A DNA stretch of 64,000 nucleotides. It comes from Rhodobacteraceae bacterium M382 (GTDB lineage Bacteria; Pseudomonadota; Alphaproteobacteria; Rhodobacterales; Rhodobacteraceae). Below, piece by piece: positions 56,085-64,000 of this stretch. The notes under the pieces were generated by a model that was not told the DNA's origin, searched no databases, and saw only the letters and a program-made list of their open reading frames with translations. The stretch covers positions 62,001 through 126,000 of the forward strand of contig CP081100.1 in assembly GCA_025141015.1 (NCBI GenBank). Reading direction: 5' to 3'. Both the position numbers and the translations under genes were made by a program. The first letter of the stretch is position 1. Each line of letters begins with the position of its first letter.

Positions 56085-57647
56085 TTAGCTGCCGCCACCG
56101 ACCTTGCGGCGGTACATGCCTTGGGCGATCCGATCGATGACCATGGCGCAGAACAGGATGGCGAGCCCGCCCAACAGACCCTGCCCTTTGGCAGCGTATT
56201 GCAAGGCTTCCAGGATCAGAGCACCCAGCCCTTCGGCACCAATCAGCGAGGCAATCACAACCATAGACAATGACATCAGGATGGTCTGATTGATGCCGGT
56301 CATGATCGACGGCAGCGCCAATGGCAGTTCCACATTGAACAGCAGTTGCCGTTTTGAGCATCCAAACGCGATAGCAGCCTCTTTGGTTGTTTCGGGCACA
56401 CCACGCATTCCCAACGCGGTCAGCCTGATCACCGGTGGCATGGCAAAGACCAACGTGGCCAGGACCCCGGGTGGCTTACCAGTGCCAAAGAAGGCAATGA
56501 TCGGGATCAGATAGACAAAGGCGGGCATGGTTTGCATGAAATCCAACACCGGTTCGGCAAACGCGTACGCGCGTTTTGATTTGCCAAACCAGATGCCCAA
56601 CGGGATACCGATCACCACGCACAAAAAGGCCCCTGCGCCGATTAGCGCCACGGTGATCATCGCCAGCTCCCACAGGCCCATAAAGGCCAGATAAGCCAGC
56701 GAAGCAGCGGTAAAGATCGCCACACGCGGCCCGGCCAGACGCAGCGCCATCACCACGGTGACAAACATCACCACCGGCCAGGGAGTCTGGATCAGCAGGA
56801 CTTCCAGCCCATCCAGCACCCAGCGAATGGCCGCGGTCACCCCGTCAAAAACATCGCCAAAATTATTGGCCAACCAGTCAAATCCCGCGTCGCCTTTCTT
56901 TGAAAGATAGGCGAAATATTCCCTGCCTACCGGAAATTCAGTGATCGGAATCCGATCCCCCAAGATCCCTCCGGTCAGGTTGGCGACCATGTCGTCAGGT
57001 TTGGCGACAGTGAACCGGATCAGGGTCAGAGGCCAGATGGCCATAATCCCGATCAGGCCAAAGACAACGCCGGACCGTTTGAGCCCACTTTGTTCATTCT
57101 GCGTGGCCCGCCAACGCAGATACTGCGCTTCATAGGCGTAATTGGCATAAAACCCTTCGGCCAGCTTGACCAGTGCGAGCAACACCAACCCGGAAATCAG
57201 AATGAATACAGTTTCGCTGGCTGCATCGTTGGCGGCCTGAAGCGCTTTGTCCGCCGCACCTTTCAGATTATTGGCAATCTTTAACTTGGCCTCGGCGCCG
57301 GCGGCATCGCCTGCGGCTGCCAGATCTGCAGCCTGGGATTCGCGTTTGGCAATATTGGCGAGCAGACGTTCGTGACGGGCCAGTTGGTCCGCTCCAAGTT
57401 CCCCCCACAATCCGCGCCCAATTTGCACCAAGGCAAACAGTTCGACCATCAGGAAGATCCAGAAAAATCCCCAAACGCCGCGCGCGGCACCCCAGATCGG
57501 GCCAAAAACGGCCGCGGGCCAGTTCCACGACCAGGAAAAACCGGTCTTGCCTTGGATGCGGGCGAATTCACGTTCATAGTAGGCGGCGTTCTCTTTGGCA
57601 AAGCTCGCAACATCGTGAGACCCGGTTTCCATGGATGAATCCTTCAT
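56085..57647 (-). CDS. ProW-like ABC permease with long N-terminal extension
   Basis: The 520-aa protein has a ProW/OpuAB-type permease domain in its last ~230 residues (IPLGIWFGKSKRAYAFAEPV, MQTMPAFVYLIPIIAFFGTG, coupling loop with EAAIAFGCSKRQL). Ahead of it is an extension of ~200 residues: a FSWSWNWPAAVFGPIWGAAR segment resembling DUF2628 membrane proteins, one or two helices, an Ala/Lys-rich predicted coiled coil (about 100-145) and a further helix pair. Typical ProW proteins are about 280-400 aa. ATGA overlap couples it to the ATPase gene. It should import a betaine-like or guanidino solute. Confidence 0.88.
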   Translation of the reverse strand: MKDSSMETGSHDVASFAKENAAYYEREFARIQGKTGFSWSWNWPAAVFGPIWGAARGVWGFFWIFLMVELFALVQIGRGLWGELGADQLARHERLLANIAKRESQAADLAAAGDAAGAEAKLKIANNLKGAADKALQAANDAASETVFILISGLVLLALVKLAEGFYANYAYEAQYLRWRATQNEQSGLKRSGVVFGLIGIMAIWPLTLIRFTVAKPDDMVANLTGGILGDRIPITEFPVGREYFAYLSKKGDAGFDWLANNFGDVFDGVTAAIRWVLDGLEVLLIQTPWPVVMFVTVVMALRLAGPRVAIFTAASLAYLAFMGLWELAMITVALIGAGAFLCVVIGIPLGIWFGKSKRAYAFAEPVLDFMQTMPAFVYLIPIIAFFGTGKPPGVLATLVFAMPPVIRLTALGMRGVPETTKEAAIAFGCSKRQLLFNVELPLALPSIMTGINQTILMSLSMVVIASLIGAEGLGALILEALQYAAKGQGLLGGLAILFCAMVIDRIAQGMYRRKVGGGS

Positions 57648-58693
57648 GCCTTGCCTCCCTGAATACCTTTGAGCAGCGTGGCGCGATCAACCACGCCGAT
57701 ATCGGCCCCATCGTCTCCGGTAATGATAATTACGTTTTCAGTGGTGGTCGCGATGTCGATCAAATGGTCCAGATCGGTGCCGTGATGGGTTCGCGGACTT
57801 TCTTCGAAATTCACCGGCCGGGTGGGAGTGTATTCGCTGATCGGCACCATGATCGAATGGGCAAAAACCAATTTCAGCTTGGATATTCCGTCAACAAAGT
57901 CCCGCACATAATCATCGGCTGGCTGGGTTACGATCTCTTCGGGTGTGCCGATCTGTATGATACGACCATCTTTCATGATGGCTATACGGTTTCCGATACG
58001 GATCGCTTCGTCCAGATCGTGGGTGATAAAGACCGTGGTCTTGTGCAGCTCGGCCGACAGCGCCATGAACTGATCCTGCAACTGCCGTCGGATCAGCGGG
58101 TCAAGCGCAGAGAATGGCTCGTCCATCAGCAACACATCCGGGTCCGAAGCAAGCGCCCGGGCCAACCCGACCCGCTGCTGCATTCCGCCTGACAATTCGT
58201 TGGGAAACCGGTCTTCATAGCCGGTCAGATTCACCCGCTCCAGACATTTTTGAGACACTTCCCAACGCCGCGACTTGGGCTCTCCGCGCACCTGAAGTGG
58301 AAATCCCACGTTGTCACGCACAGTGCGGTGCGGCAGCAGTGCCATATGCTGGAACACCATACCGATATTATTGGCCCGCATGTCGCGCAACCCCGCATCC
58401 GACAACGCCATCATGTCGTTACCCATCACGCTGATCTGGCCAGCGGTGGGTTCGATCAGCCGGTTGAGGTGGCGCACCATGGTGGACTTGCCCGACCCGG
58501 ACAGCCCCATCACACAAAAGATTTCCCCCCGTTTCACTGAAAAAGACACATCGGCAATGCCGACGACACATCCGAACTCCTTCAACACTTCGGGTTTTCC
58601 CAGCCCACGGTCACGGATAGCAGCCATAGCCGCATCAGCATTCGTGCCGAATATCTTCCAGACTCCGTCTAGCGTGATTACATCTTCTGTCAT
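57644..58693 (-). CDS. ProV-like ABC transporter ATP-binding protein
   Basis: The 349-aa ATPase is of the glycine betaine/proline family: Walker A GLSGSGKST, Q-loop VFQHMALLPHRTVRDNVGFP, signature ELSGGMQQR, Walker B VLLMDEPFSALDPLIR, and a C-terminal CBS-like part (about 280-349) as in ProV. ATG at 58693 has GGGAG upstream; the frame is open further 5'. It lies between binding protein and permease genes in one operon. Confidence 0.93.
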   Translation of the reverse strand: MTEDVITLDGVWKIFGTNADAAMAAIRDRGLGKPEVLKEFGCVVGIADVSFSVKRGEIFCVMGLSGSGKSTMVRHLNRLIEPTAGQISVMGNDMMALSDAGLRDMRANNIGMVFQHMALLPHRTVRDNVGFPLQVRGEPKSRRWEVSQKCLERVNLTGYEDRFPNELSGGMQQRVGLARALASDPDVLLMDEPFSALDPLIRRQLQDQFMALSAELHKTTVFITHDLDEAIRIGNRIAIMKDGRIIQIGTPEEIVTQPADDYVRDFVDGISKLKLVFAHSIMVPISEYTPTRPVNFEESPRTHHGTDLDHLIDIATTTENVIIITGDDGADIGVVDRATLLKGIQGGKA

Positions 58694-58767
58694 TGTTTTC
58701 TCCCGGTCTGGCCGATCGGTTCCGGTTGGTGGGGGCAGCATCCGCCTCAAATGCTGCCCCAAGAGGT

Positions 58768-59718
58768 TCAGTTGAACCAGGAATCAACCAGGTCGCCATT
58801 TTCATTGACCCACTTGCGCGCGTATTCCGCCGGGTCGATACCATTGACCGACAGTTCGTAGACGATGACATTGACTTGTTCCGTGGTCAGCTTGACCTGG
58901 GACAGCATGGCCGCCGCTTCGGGTTGGGAGTCATTCAGCGTTGCCGAATAAAACACGTGCAACTTGGCTGCGTCCCATGCGGTTGGTGCAGTCGAGTTCT
59001 CCAACCAATTCGGGTCATCCGTGGGCTGGCTGATCTTCCACTGCGCTGCATCATAAGCAGGTTCGGTCAACGGCACCAAATCGTAAAGCGAAAACATATG
59101 GTGCGGCGTGTAGCAATAGAACACGATATTTTCGCCCTGCGCCACGGCATTGTCGACCTGGGCCAACGCCAGGGCTTCGTCCATTTCCATCAGGTTCATG
59201 GTCTCGGCGTAGCCGTAGGATTTGGCGCGGATCTTTTCGACATTGGTCGATGCCCAACCGGCGCCGCCAATCCAGATTTCGCCCCGGCCGTCGCCATCGG
59301 TGTCGAAATTTGCCGCCATATCCGGATCCGTCAAATCAGAGAGAGCCGAGATCCCTGTCCGTTCCTGCGTGTCCTTGGTCACACAGATCTGCTGATCCGA
59401 CAGAACCGCATTGGGGTTCAGGGCGACGCTACCCTTGTCAGTGACAAAGGTGTCATGCAGGTTCTGCTGGTTGGGCAACCAGACCTCGGGATGCACATGC
59501 ATCGCGCCGGAATCCATTGCTTCGAAAATGATCGGGTTGGTTCCATTCTGCAACTCGACTTCGAGCCCCAGGTTATCTTCCAGTGCCACCTTCAGAATAT
59601 GCGCGGTACCACGGACCGAAGCCCAGTTGGGCACGCCGATGACAACGTCAGCGGCGAGTGTTGCAGTACCAAGAGACGCCGCCAGGGTCGCCACCGTCAG
59701 TGTTTTCCAGGTTTTCAT
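58768..59718 (-). CDS. ProX/OpuAC-type substrate-binding protein
   Basis: The 316-aa periplasmic protein has a Sec signal peptide (KTLTVATLAASLGTATLA) and an OpuAC domain beginning DVVIGVPNWASVRGTAHIL. It contains several Trp and Tyr residues that in this family form an aromatic box for a quaternary ammonium or other delocalised cation (EVWLPNQQN, FYCYTPHHMFS). A guanidinium group would be a reasonable ligand given the neighbouring enzymes. It is read after the M20 gene and before the ATPase. Confidence 0.92.
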   Translation of the reverse strand: MKTWKTLTVATLAASLGTATLAADVVIGVPNWASVRGTAHILKVALEDNLGLEVELQNGTNPIIFEAMDSGAMHVHPEVWLPNQQNLHDTFVTDKGSVALNPNAVLSDQQICVTKDTQERTGISALSDLTDPDMAANFDTDGDGRGEIWIGGAGWASTNVEKIRAKSYGYAETMNLMEMDEALALAQVDNAVAQGENIVFYCYTPHHMFSLYDLVPLTEPAYDAAQWKISQPTDDPNWLENSTAPTAWDAAKLHVFYSATLNDSQPEAAAMLSQVKLTTEQVNVIVYELSVNGIDPAEYARKWVNENGDLVDSWFN

Positions 59719-59766
59719 TTTTTTCTCCTAAGCTGTTGGTTCTTTATTTTTCTTGGTTTTGCCGCC

Positions 59767-61020
59767 CTAGGCCGGTCGCTCCGGGACCAGGGCGGAATGG
59801 GTAGACAGCGTCAGCGCTGCCTGGAACAGGACATTGCAACCGGCAGCCAGGTGATCTGGCTCGGCCCATTCGGCCTCGTTATGGCTGAGCCCATCCTTGC
59901 ACGGGACGAACACCATGGCGGTCGGCACTTTGCGCGCAACCTGACACGCATCATGCCCCGCGCCCGAGATCATCCGCCGATGCGGATATCCCAAGGCCCG
60001 AGTTGCGGTTTCAATGGCTTCAACACAACGGGAATCAAAGTGAACCGGCGGGTTGTGCCAGATCATGTCCAATTGCACCTCTGCATCGCGTTCCGCATCA
60101 GCCACAGCATGGATAGCTTCGTCCATTGCGCTTAGCGCATTGTCATCTGGGTGACGGAAATCGATGCTGAACCGAACCTCTCCGGGGATGGTATTGCGCG
60201 AATTGGGGCAAACGTGCAGTTCGCCCACCGTGCCGACCCCCTCGGGACCATGATCCAGCGCGATGGTTTGGACGGCCGCGATGATCCGGGCCGCCGCGAT
60301 GAGCGCGTCGCGCCGGCCCGACATGGGGGTGGAACCCGAATGCGCATCGCACCCAAGCACCACGACGTCGTACCAACGTTGACCCTGTCCACCTGCAACC
60401 ACGCCAATGATCTCGTCATGACGCTCCAATACCGGGCCCTGTTCGATATGCGCTTCCAGAAAAGCGCCCAGATCGTGGGCTCCGCACGGCTCTTTCCCGG
60501 CATAACCGATCCGGTCCAGTTCCTCCTTCAGGCACAGCCCATCCTTATCCACACGTGTCAGCGCAAATTCCAGATCAAATAGACCGGAATAGACACCCGA
60601 ACATAACATTGCCGGCGCAAACCGCGCACCTTCCTCGTTGGTCCAGTTCACCACCTCGATTGCGGCATCGGTCTCGATACCATGGTCATTCAGGCTTCGA
60701 ACGACCTCGAGTCCGGCCAATACTCCGTAAACCCCGTCGAACTTGCCGCCATGTGGCTGGGTGTCCAAATGGCTGCCCAAGGCAATCGGCAACAGGTCAG
60801 GATTGCGGCCCGGACGGCGCGCAAACATATTCCCCAAACGGTCAAAGGTGACCGTACACCCGGCCTCTTCACACCACTGGGTGAAGAGGTCACGGGCAAT
60901 CTGGTCGTCATCGGTCAATGTCAACCGCCCGCACCCCCCGTTTGACAGGGCACCGATCTGCGCCATGTCCATCAGGCTTTGCCACAGGCGATCACCGTTG
61001 ATGCGCACGTCAGAAATCAT
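59767..61020 (-). CDS. M20-family amidohydrolase (N-carbamoyl-L-amino-acid hydrolase / allantoate amidohydrolase type)
   Basis: The 417-aa protein has the zinc-binding pattern of the HyuC/AllC branch: H84 (LGSHLDTQPHGGKFDG, with D95), E129-E130 (VNWTNEEGARF) and a histidine in FLEAHIEQGPVLE. The dimerisation domain follows. It should cleave an N-carbamoyl or ureido compound to an amine, CO2 and ammonia. ATG at 61020 overlaps the stop of the deiminase-like gene (ATGA), so the two are translated together, which fits consecutive steps: guanidino to carbamoyl to free amine. Confidence 0.9.
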   Translation of the reverse strand: MISDVRINGDRLWQSLMDMAQIGALSNGGCGRLTLTDDDQIARDLFTQWCEEAGCTVTFDRLGNMFARRPGRNPDLLPIALGSHLDTQPHGGKFDGVYGVLAGLEVVRSLNDHGIETDAAIEVVNWTNEEGARFAPAMLCSGVYSGLFDLEFALTRVDKDGLCLKEELDRIGYAGKEPCGAHDLGAFLEAHIEQGPVLERHDEIIGVVAGGQGQRWYDVVVLGCDAHSGSTPMSGRRDALIAAARIIAAVQTIALDHGPEGVGTVGELHVCPNSRNTIPGEVRFSIDFRHPDDNALSAMDEAIHAVADAERDAEVQLDMIWHNPPVHFDSRCVEAIETATRALGYPHRRMISGAGHDACQVARKVPTAMVFVPCKDGLSHNEAEWAEPDHLAAGCNVLFQAALTLSTHSALVPERPA

Positions 61021-61910
61021 GCCGCCTCGCGGTGAAGCGCCTGAGACAGGCAATGTACGCCGCCACCGCCAAGGGTGAACATCGACATGTCAGGATCATA
61101 AACCTCGAATCCCAGCGCCCGCATCTTGGCATTCAGGTCAGTGGCCCCGGCCATGGACAGCACTTTGTTGTCGCCCAGAGCAACGAGATTCACGCCCAGG
61201 TTCTTGGCTTCGCGATAGTCCACATCGACAATCTCGATGCCCCAACCTTTGACGATATCCACCAGCCAGGGCTCCATTGCATCAATGCAGGCAACGGCCA
61301 GTTTGTCCGCCAGTGGTACGATCAGCCCGTCCATGTGTACGAACTCACGGCTGATAGGAGCAACCACAGCCTCCCACCCTTCGGACCGGACAAAATCAGC
61401 AACCTGTTCAGAGCCTTCCTGTTCCGAACGTTCACCGCAATATCCGATCAGTACCCGCCCCGGTTCAATGATGTTGAAATCACCGCCTTCGAAATGACCA
61501 GCCGTAGCGAAATTCCAGATCGGGATGTTGTTTTCCTGATAGAATTTGATCGCTGTTACGTAATCAGCGCGACGGCATTTCAGCTGCATATGACAGATCA
61601 ATGCTCCCCATGGGGTCATCGCCGAACTGTCTCGTGCAAAGAAATTGCGGTGCAGCACCTCGTCGCTATCCAGATAATGGCAGGTGACGCCGTTCTCTTC
61701 GTAGATCGACACCATTTCCGAATGCTGTTTCATCGCCAGTTGCAGATCAAATTTGTGTCCGGTCTTTTCGGCGTTGGCAAGGGTTCGCCCGATCAACGGA
61801 CCGGCTTCGACCCATTTGAAATACTCGGGCTTGCCCAGCAAAACGTCAGTCAACTTGGCATAGTCGTTGTCAATGCCCCAACGCTGCGAAACCCCGCCGT
61901 GTGATGTCAT
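61017..61910 (-). CDS. Amidinotransferase/arginine deiminase-superfamily enzyme (DDAH-like)
   Basis: The 297-aa protein has the guanidino-modifying pentein fold: FARDSS (91-96), E141 with GGD (HFEGGDF), H192 (FVHMDGL) and the nucleophile C287 (GGGGVHCLS), the Glu/Asp-His-Cys triad. Relatives are arginine deiminase, dimethylarginine dimethylaminohydrolase and glycine amidinotransferase. ATG at 61910 has GGGAACG upstream. First gene of the operon, overlapping the carbamoylase-type M20 gene. This favours deimination of a guanidino acid to an N-carbamoyl acid, releasing ammonia or a methylamine. The substrate is not known. Confidence 0.87.
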   Translation of the reverse strand: MTSHGGVSQRWGIDNDYAKLTDVLLGKPEYFKWVEAGPLIGRTLANAEKTGHKFDLQLAMKQHSEMVSIYEENGVTCHYLDSDEVLHRNFFARDSSAMTPWGALICHMQLKCRRADYVTAIKFYQENNIPIWNFATAGHFEGGDFNIIEPGRVLIGYCGERSEQEGSEQVADFVRSEGWEAVVAPISREFVHMDGLIVPLADKLAVACIDAMEPWLVDIVKGWGIEIVDVDYREAKNLGVNLVALGDNKVLSMAGATDLNAKMRALGFEVYDPDMSMFTLGGGGVHCLSQALHREAA

Positions 61911-62028
61911 GATATTCGTTCCCTTTTTCGCGAATGGCTGATCTCGGGGCACGCTGTCACAGAAATTATATTGATTAAATTACAGATTAAGGGACTTAAC
62001 TTTTATATTTATACACGTATTGTGCCTC

Positions 62029-62955
62029 ATGCTTCCTCCGTCTTTTTCCAAAGCCGACCTTCACCTGCTGCACGTCTTTTCCGCAGTCGTGGACGCACGC
62101 GGGTTTTCGGCGGCCCAGATTTCGCTGAACGTGTCTGCGTCGACCATTTCCCGCCAGATCACCGATTTGGAAACCCGATTGGGCATGCGGCTATGTCAAC
62201 GTGGGCGAAAAGGGTTTCGGCTGACGGACAAGGGGGAAATCGTCTATGCCGCATCCCGCAAGCTGTTTGCTGCCCTGGATCAATTCGGGGAAACCGTGGA
62301 TGGCACACGGGGCAAACTGGTTGGGCGGTTGTCTGTCGCTGCGATTGACAATTGGGTGTTCAACGACGAGGCGCCGATCTTGGGGGCCTTGGGCGAACTG
62401 ACCCGCATTGCTCCCGATGTTTCCATCGAAATCCACTCACTGGCCCCGGACGAGATCGAAATCGCGGTGCAGGACGGACAGATTGCCGTGGGCGTCGGCG
62501 TGTTTCACAAACACAAACCCGGATTGATTTACGAATTGTTGGGTGTGGAGAAAATCGGCCTCTATTGTGGCATCGACCACCCCTTGTTCCAGGCGGACAC
62601 GCCCCAAGACGTGCAAAGATTGCTGCCACAGGCCAATTTCTGCAAACGCGCATACCTGAACGAAGATGTCGTTGCACCTGTATCCAGAGGATTGAAATCG
62701 AATGCCAGCGCGCATCAGATCGAAGGTGTTGCGATGCTGGTACTGACGGGGCGCTATGTCGGCTATCTCCCCGAAAGCTTTGCTGATATTTGGGTACGTG
62801 ACGGTCGATTGCGGACCGTCGGAGCAGGTGCCTACGATTTGAAGTCAGAAATCAAGATGGTTCGCAAACGCGGAGAAGAGCCCAACCTGGTGTGTAAAAC
62901 GTTCATCAAGTTGTTAAAGGATGCCGCCCAGACGAGCACACATATGACGCCTTGA
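62029..62955 (+). CDS. LysR-family transcriptional regulator
   Basis: The 308-aa LysR protein has the HTH LHLLHVFSAVVDARGFSAAQ and LNVSASTISRQITDLETRLG and an effector domain. It is divergent from the deiminase operon with 118 bp between starts, so it is its probable regulator. A TTG at 62020 is an alternative start; ATG 62029 is chosen. The AT-rich spacer (61911-62028) must hold both promoters. Confidence 0.92.
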   Translation: MLPPSFSKADLHLLHVFSAVVDARGFSAAQISLNVSASTISRQITDLETRLGMRLCQRGRKGFRLTDKGEIVYAASRKLFAALDQFGETVDGTRGKLVGRLSVAAIDNWVFNDEAPILGALGELTRIAPDVSIEIHSLAPDEIEIAVQDGQIAVGVGVFHKHKPGLIYELLGVEKIGLYCGIDHPLFQADTPQDVQRLLPQANFCKRAYLNEDVVAPVSRGLKSNASAHQIEGVAMLVLTGRYVGYLPESFADIWVRDGRLRTVGAGAYDLKSEIKMVRKRGEEPNLVCKTFIKLLKDAAQTSTHMTP

Positions 62956-63111
62956 AACTTTGCTGTGCGACGTCCGAGGCATCGTGCCTTGTTGAACTTC
63001 TCCACAGACTATGGGAGGATTTCAAGGTAACATTTTCGACTCGTATCTAGCGGCCAACAATTGAATCGCTATTGGAGGACCCGGCTTTTGGGGCCCCAGG
63101 AAAGCCAGATT

Positions 63112-64000
63112 ATGCTTCAACATCGCCTCTTTGGGCGTCTATTTCAGATGCTTTCCATATTGCTTGTGACGTTTTCCGCCTCCTGCAGCAGGCCACCAGA
63201 TCTGGTAGGTGTGGACAATCCGGAAACCCCGGTTGCCAAGACCACATCAACCAAACGCAAAGTGTTTCTGGCCACCACCCGCGAAGCAAGCGAAGTCGTT
63301 GAGGTTTTCTTCACCTCTGAACGTGCGCCTGACCTCGGGCTTGCGTCTGTTGTTGTGTCGATTCCACCCAACCATGTCCCCGGACAGATCGAACGGCCCA
63401 AGCGCCTGCCACCAGATCCAACGACCGAATTCGCAGTCGTCGAGCCGACAGTGTACAAATCTGAGAACAGTTTTATTTCCGAAATCAATCGCGAGTTGGC
63501 CAAGAAACCTCCAAAAGACCGGAACCTGATGCTGTTCGTGCATGGTTACAACAACACGGCCAGTGACTCGATTCTCAGGATCGCCCAATTTGTCGAGGAC
63601 ACCGGCTTTAACGGCGTGCCTGTATTGTTTTCCTGGGCCTCGGCCGCCAAGGTTTCGCATTATGTTTACGATCTGAATAGTGCCCTGGCGGCACGTCCCT
63701 TGTTGTTGGAGGCCTCGGGTATTTTACAGCGAACAAATGCCCAGGGGTTCGACGTATTCGCTCATTCAATGGGAGGGATGCTGATGCTCGAGGCAATCGT
63801 ACATGCCGAGCTTTCCGGTAAATACAACATCGGAGGCCGTTTGGGGAACGTCATGTTGGCGTCACCGGACATCGATCTTGATGTGTTCGAGTCGCAGCTG
63901 GCTTCTCTGGACCCAAAAGAACGGAATTTTACGATCTTTGTCGCGAATGACGACAAGGCGCTAAAGTTCTCGCGCTGGATTTCAGGAGGGGTGCCCCGGG
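63112..64000 (+). CDS. DUF900-type alpha/beta hydrolase, exported (3' end missing)
   Basis: The frame is open from ATG 63112 (AGGAAAG upstream) for 296 codons to the window edge. The N-terminus is a signal peptide with a weak lipobox (LLVTFSASC). The catalytic domain carries LMLFVHGYNNT (oxyanion loop), VLFSWASAAK, and the nucleophile elbow FAHSMGG, the layout of DUF900 hydrolases, which are usually envelope proteins of unknown role. Nothing links it to the neighbouring catabolic operons. The C-terminus is outside the window. Confidence 0.85.
   Translation, partial: MLQHRLFGRLFQMLSILLVTFSASCSRPPDLVGVDNPETPVAKTTSTKRKVFLATTREASEVVEVFFTSERAPDLGLASVVVSIPPNHVPGQIERPKRLPPDPTTEFAVVEPTVYKSENSFISEINRELAKKPPKDRNLMLFVHGYNNTASDSILRIAQFVEDTGFNGVPVLFSWASAAKVSHYVYDLNSALAARPLLLEASGILQRTNAQGFDVFAHSMGGMLMLEAIVHAELSGKYNIGGRLGNVMLASPDIDLDVFESQLASLDPKERNFTIFVANDDKALKFSRWISGGVPR

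Noticed and set aside
58693-60135. 480-codon plus-strand open frame
   Set aside because: It is antisense to the ProX-like and M20 genes, both of which have strong family motifs.

Overview
The window is gene-dense, about 60% G+C DNA from an alphaproteobacterium. It looks like a member of the marine Roseobacter group of Rhodobacterales. This is inferred from the mix of methylated-amine, betaine and DMSP-type enzymes (a DMGDH-like oxidase, a non-pyrrolysine MttB homologue, a BetB-like dehydrogenase, an Ehu-type importer, a DddP-like protein), from Lrp/AsnC and LysR regulators beside catabolic operons, and from local codon use. No rRNA, tRNA, CRISPR array, prophage or complete insertion sequence was seen. 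Almost everything is uptake plus catabolism of small nitrogenous solutes.

Region 1 (1-17.9 kb). On the minus strand lie a DMGDH-like flavoprotein (cut by the window edge), an MttB-family methyltransferase, a complete oligopeptide-type ABC importer (binding protein, two permeases, fused double ATPase) and a 2-oxoglutarate/Fe(II) oxygenase. A LysR gene separates these from a plus-strand operon: class III aminotransferase, aldehyde dehydrogenase, SelA-like PLP enzyme, DUF4392 (D-glutamate cyclase-like) protein and class V aminotransferase-fold enzyme. The set reads as import, hydroxylation, demethylation and stepwise dismantling of an unusual, possibly N-methylated, amino acid.

Region 2 (18-29.8 kb) is a patchwork: nitroreductase; LysR with a divergent broken CmcJ-like gene, a luciferase-like monooxygenase and an SDR; a Rossmann protein divergent from an XRE-cupin regulator; gamma-glutamyltransferase; an orphan Tat-exported peptide-binding protein; a nitrilase-family amidohydrolase. 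It contains two IS6 transposase scraps and a GntR (UTRA) scrap.

Region 3 (29.8-50.3 kb) begins with a BetB-like dehydrogenase and an EhuBCDA-like importer. These are followed by a Rieske oxygenase, two D-2-hydroxyacid dehydrogenases, a 3-hydroxyisobutyrate dehydrogenase-family protein, a ThDP decarboxylase-like enzyme, a MocD/MocE-like di-iron hydroxylase with its Rieske ferredoxin, a DddP-like M24 protein, a VOC protein, a [2Fe-2S] ferredoxin, a SnoaL-like protein and a TauT/NitT-type ABC importer. Two closely related Lrp/AsnC regulators bracket the block.

Region 4 (50.5-62 kb) is a minus-strand array. In order of transcription it has an arginine-deiminase/amidinotransferase-fold enzyme, an M20 carbamoylase-like amidohydrolase, a ProXVW-like importer whose permease carries a long extra N-terminus, two overlapping ureohydrolases, a GlnT/GMAS-type glutamine synthetase-like ligase and a MetX-like alpha/beta hydrolase. 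The gene order suggests import and breakdown of a guanidino compound by both deiminase/carbamoylase and ureohydrolase chemistry. A divergent LysR and the start of a DUF900-type alpha/beta hydrolase gene end the window.
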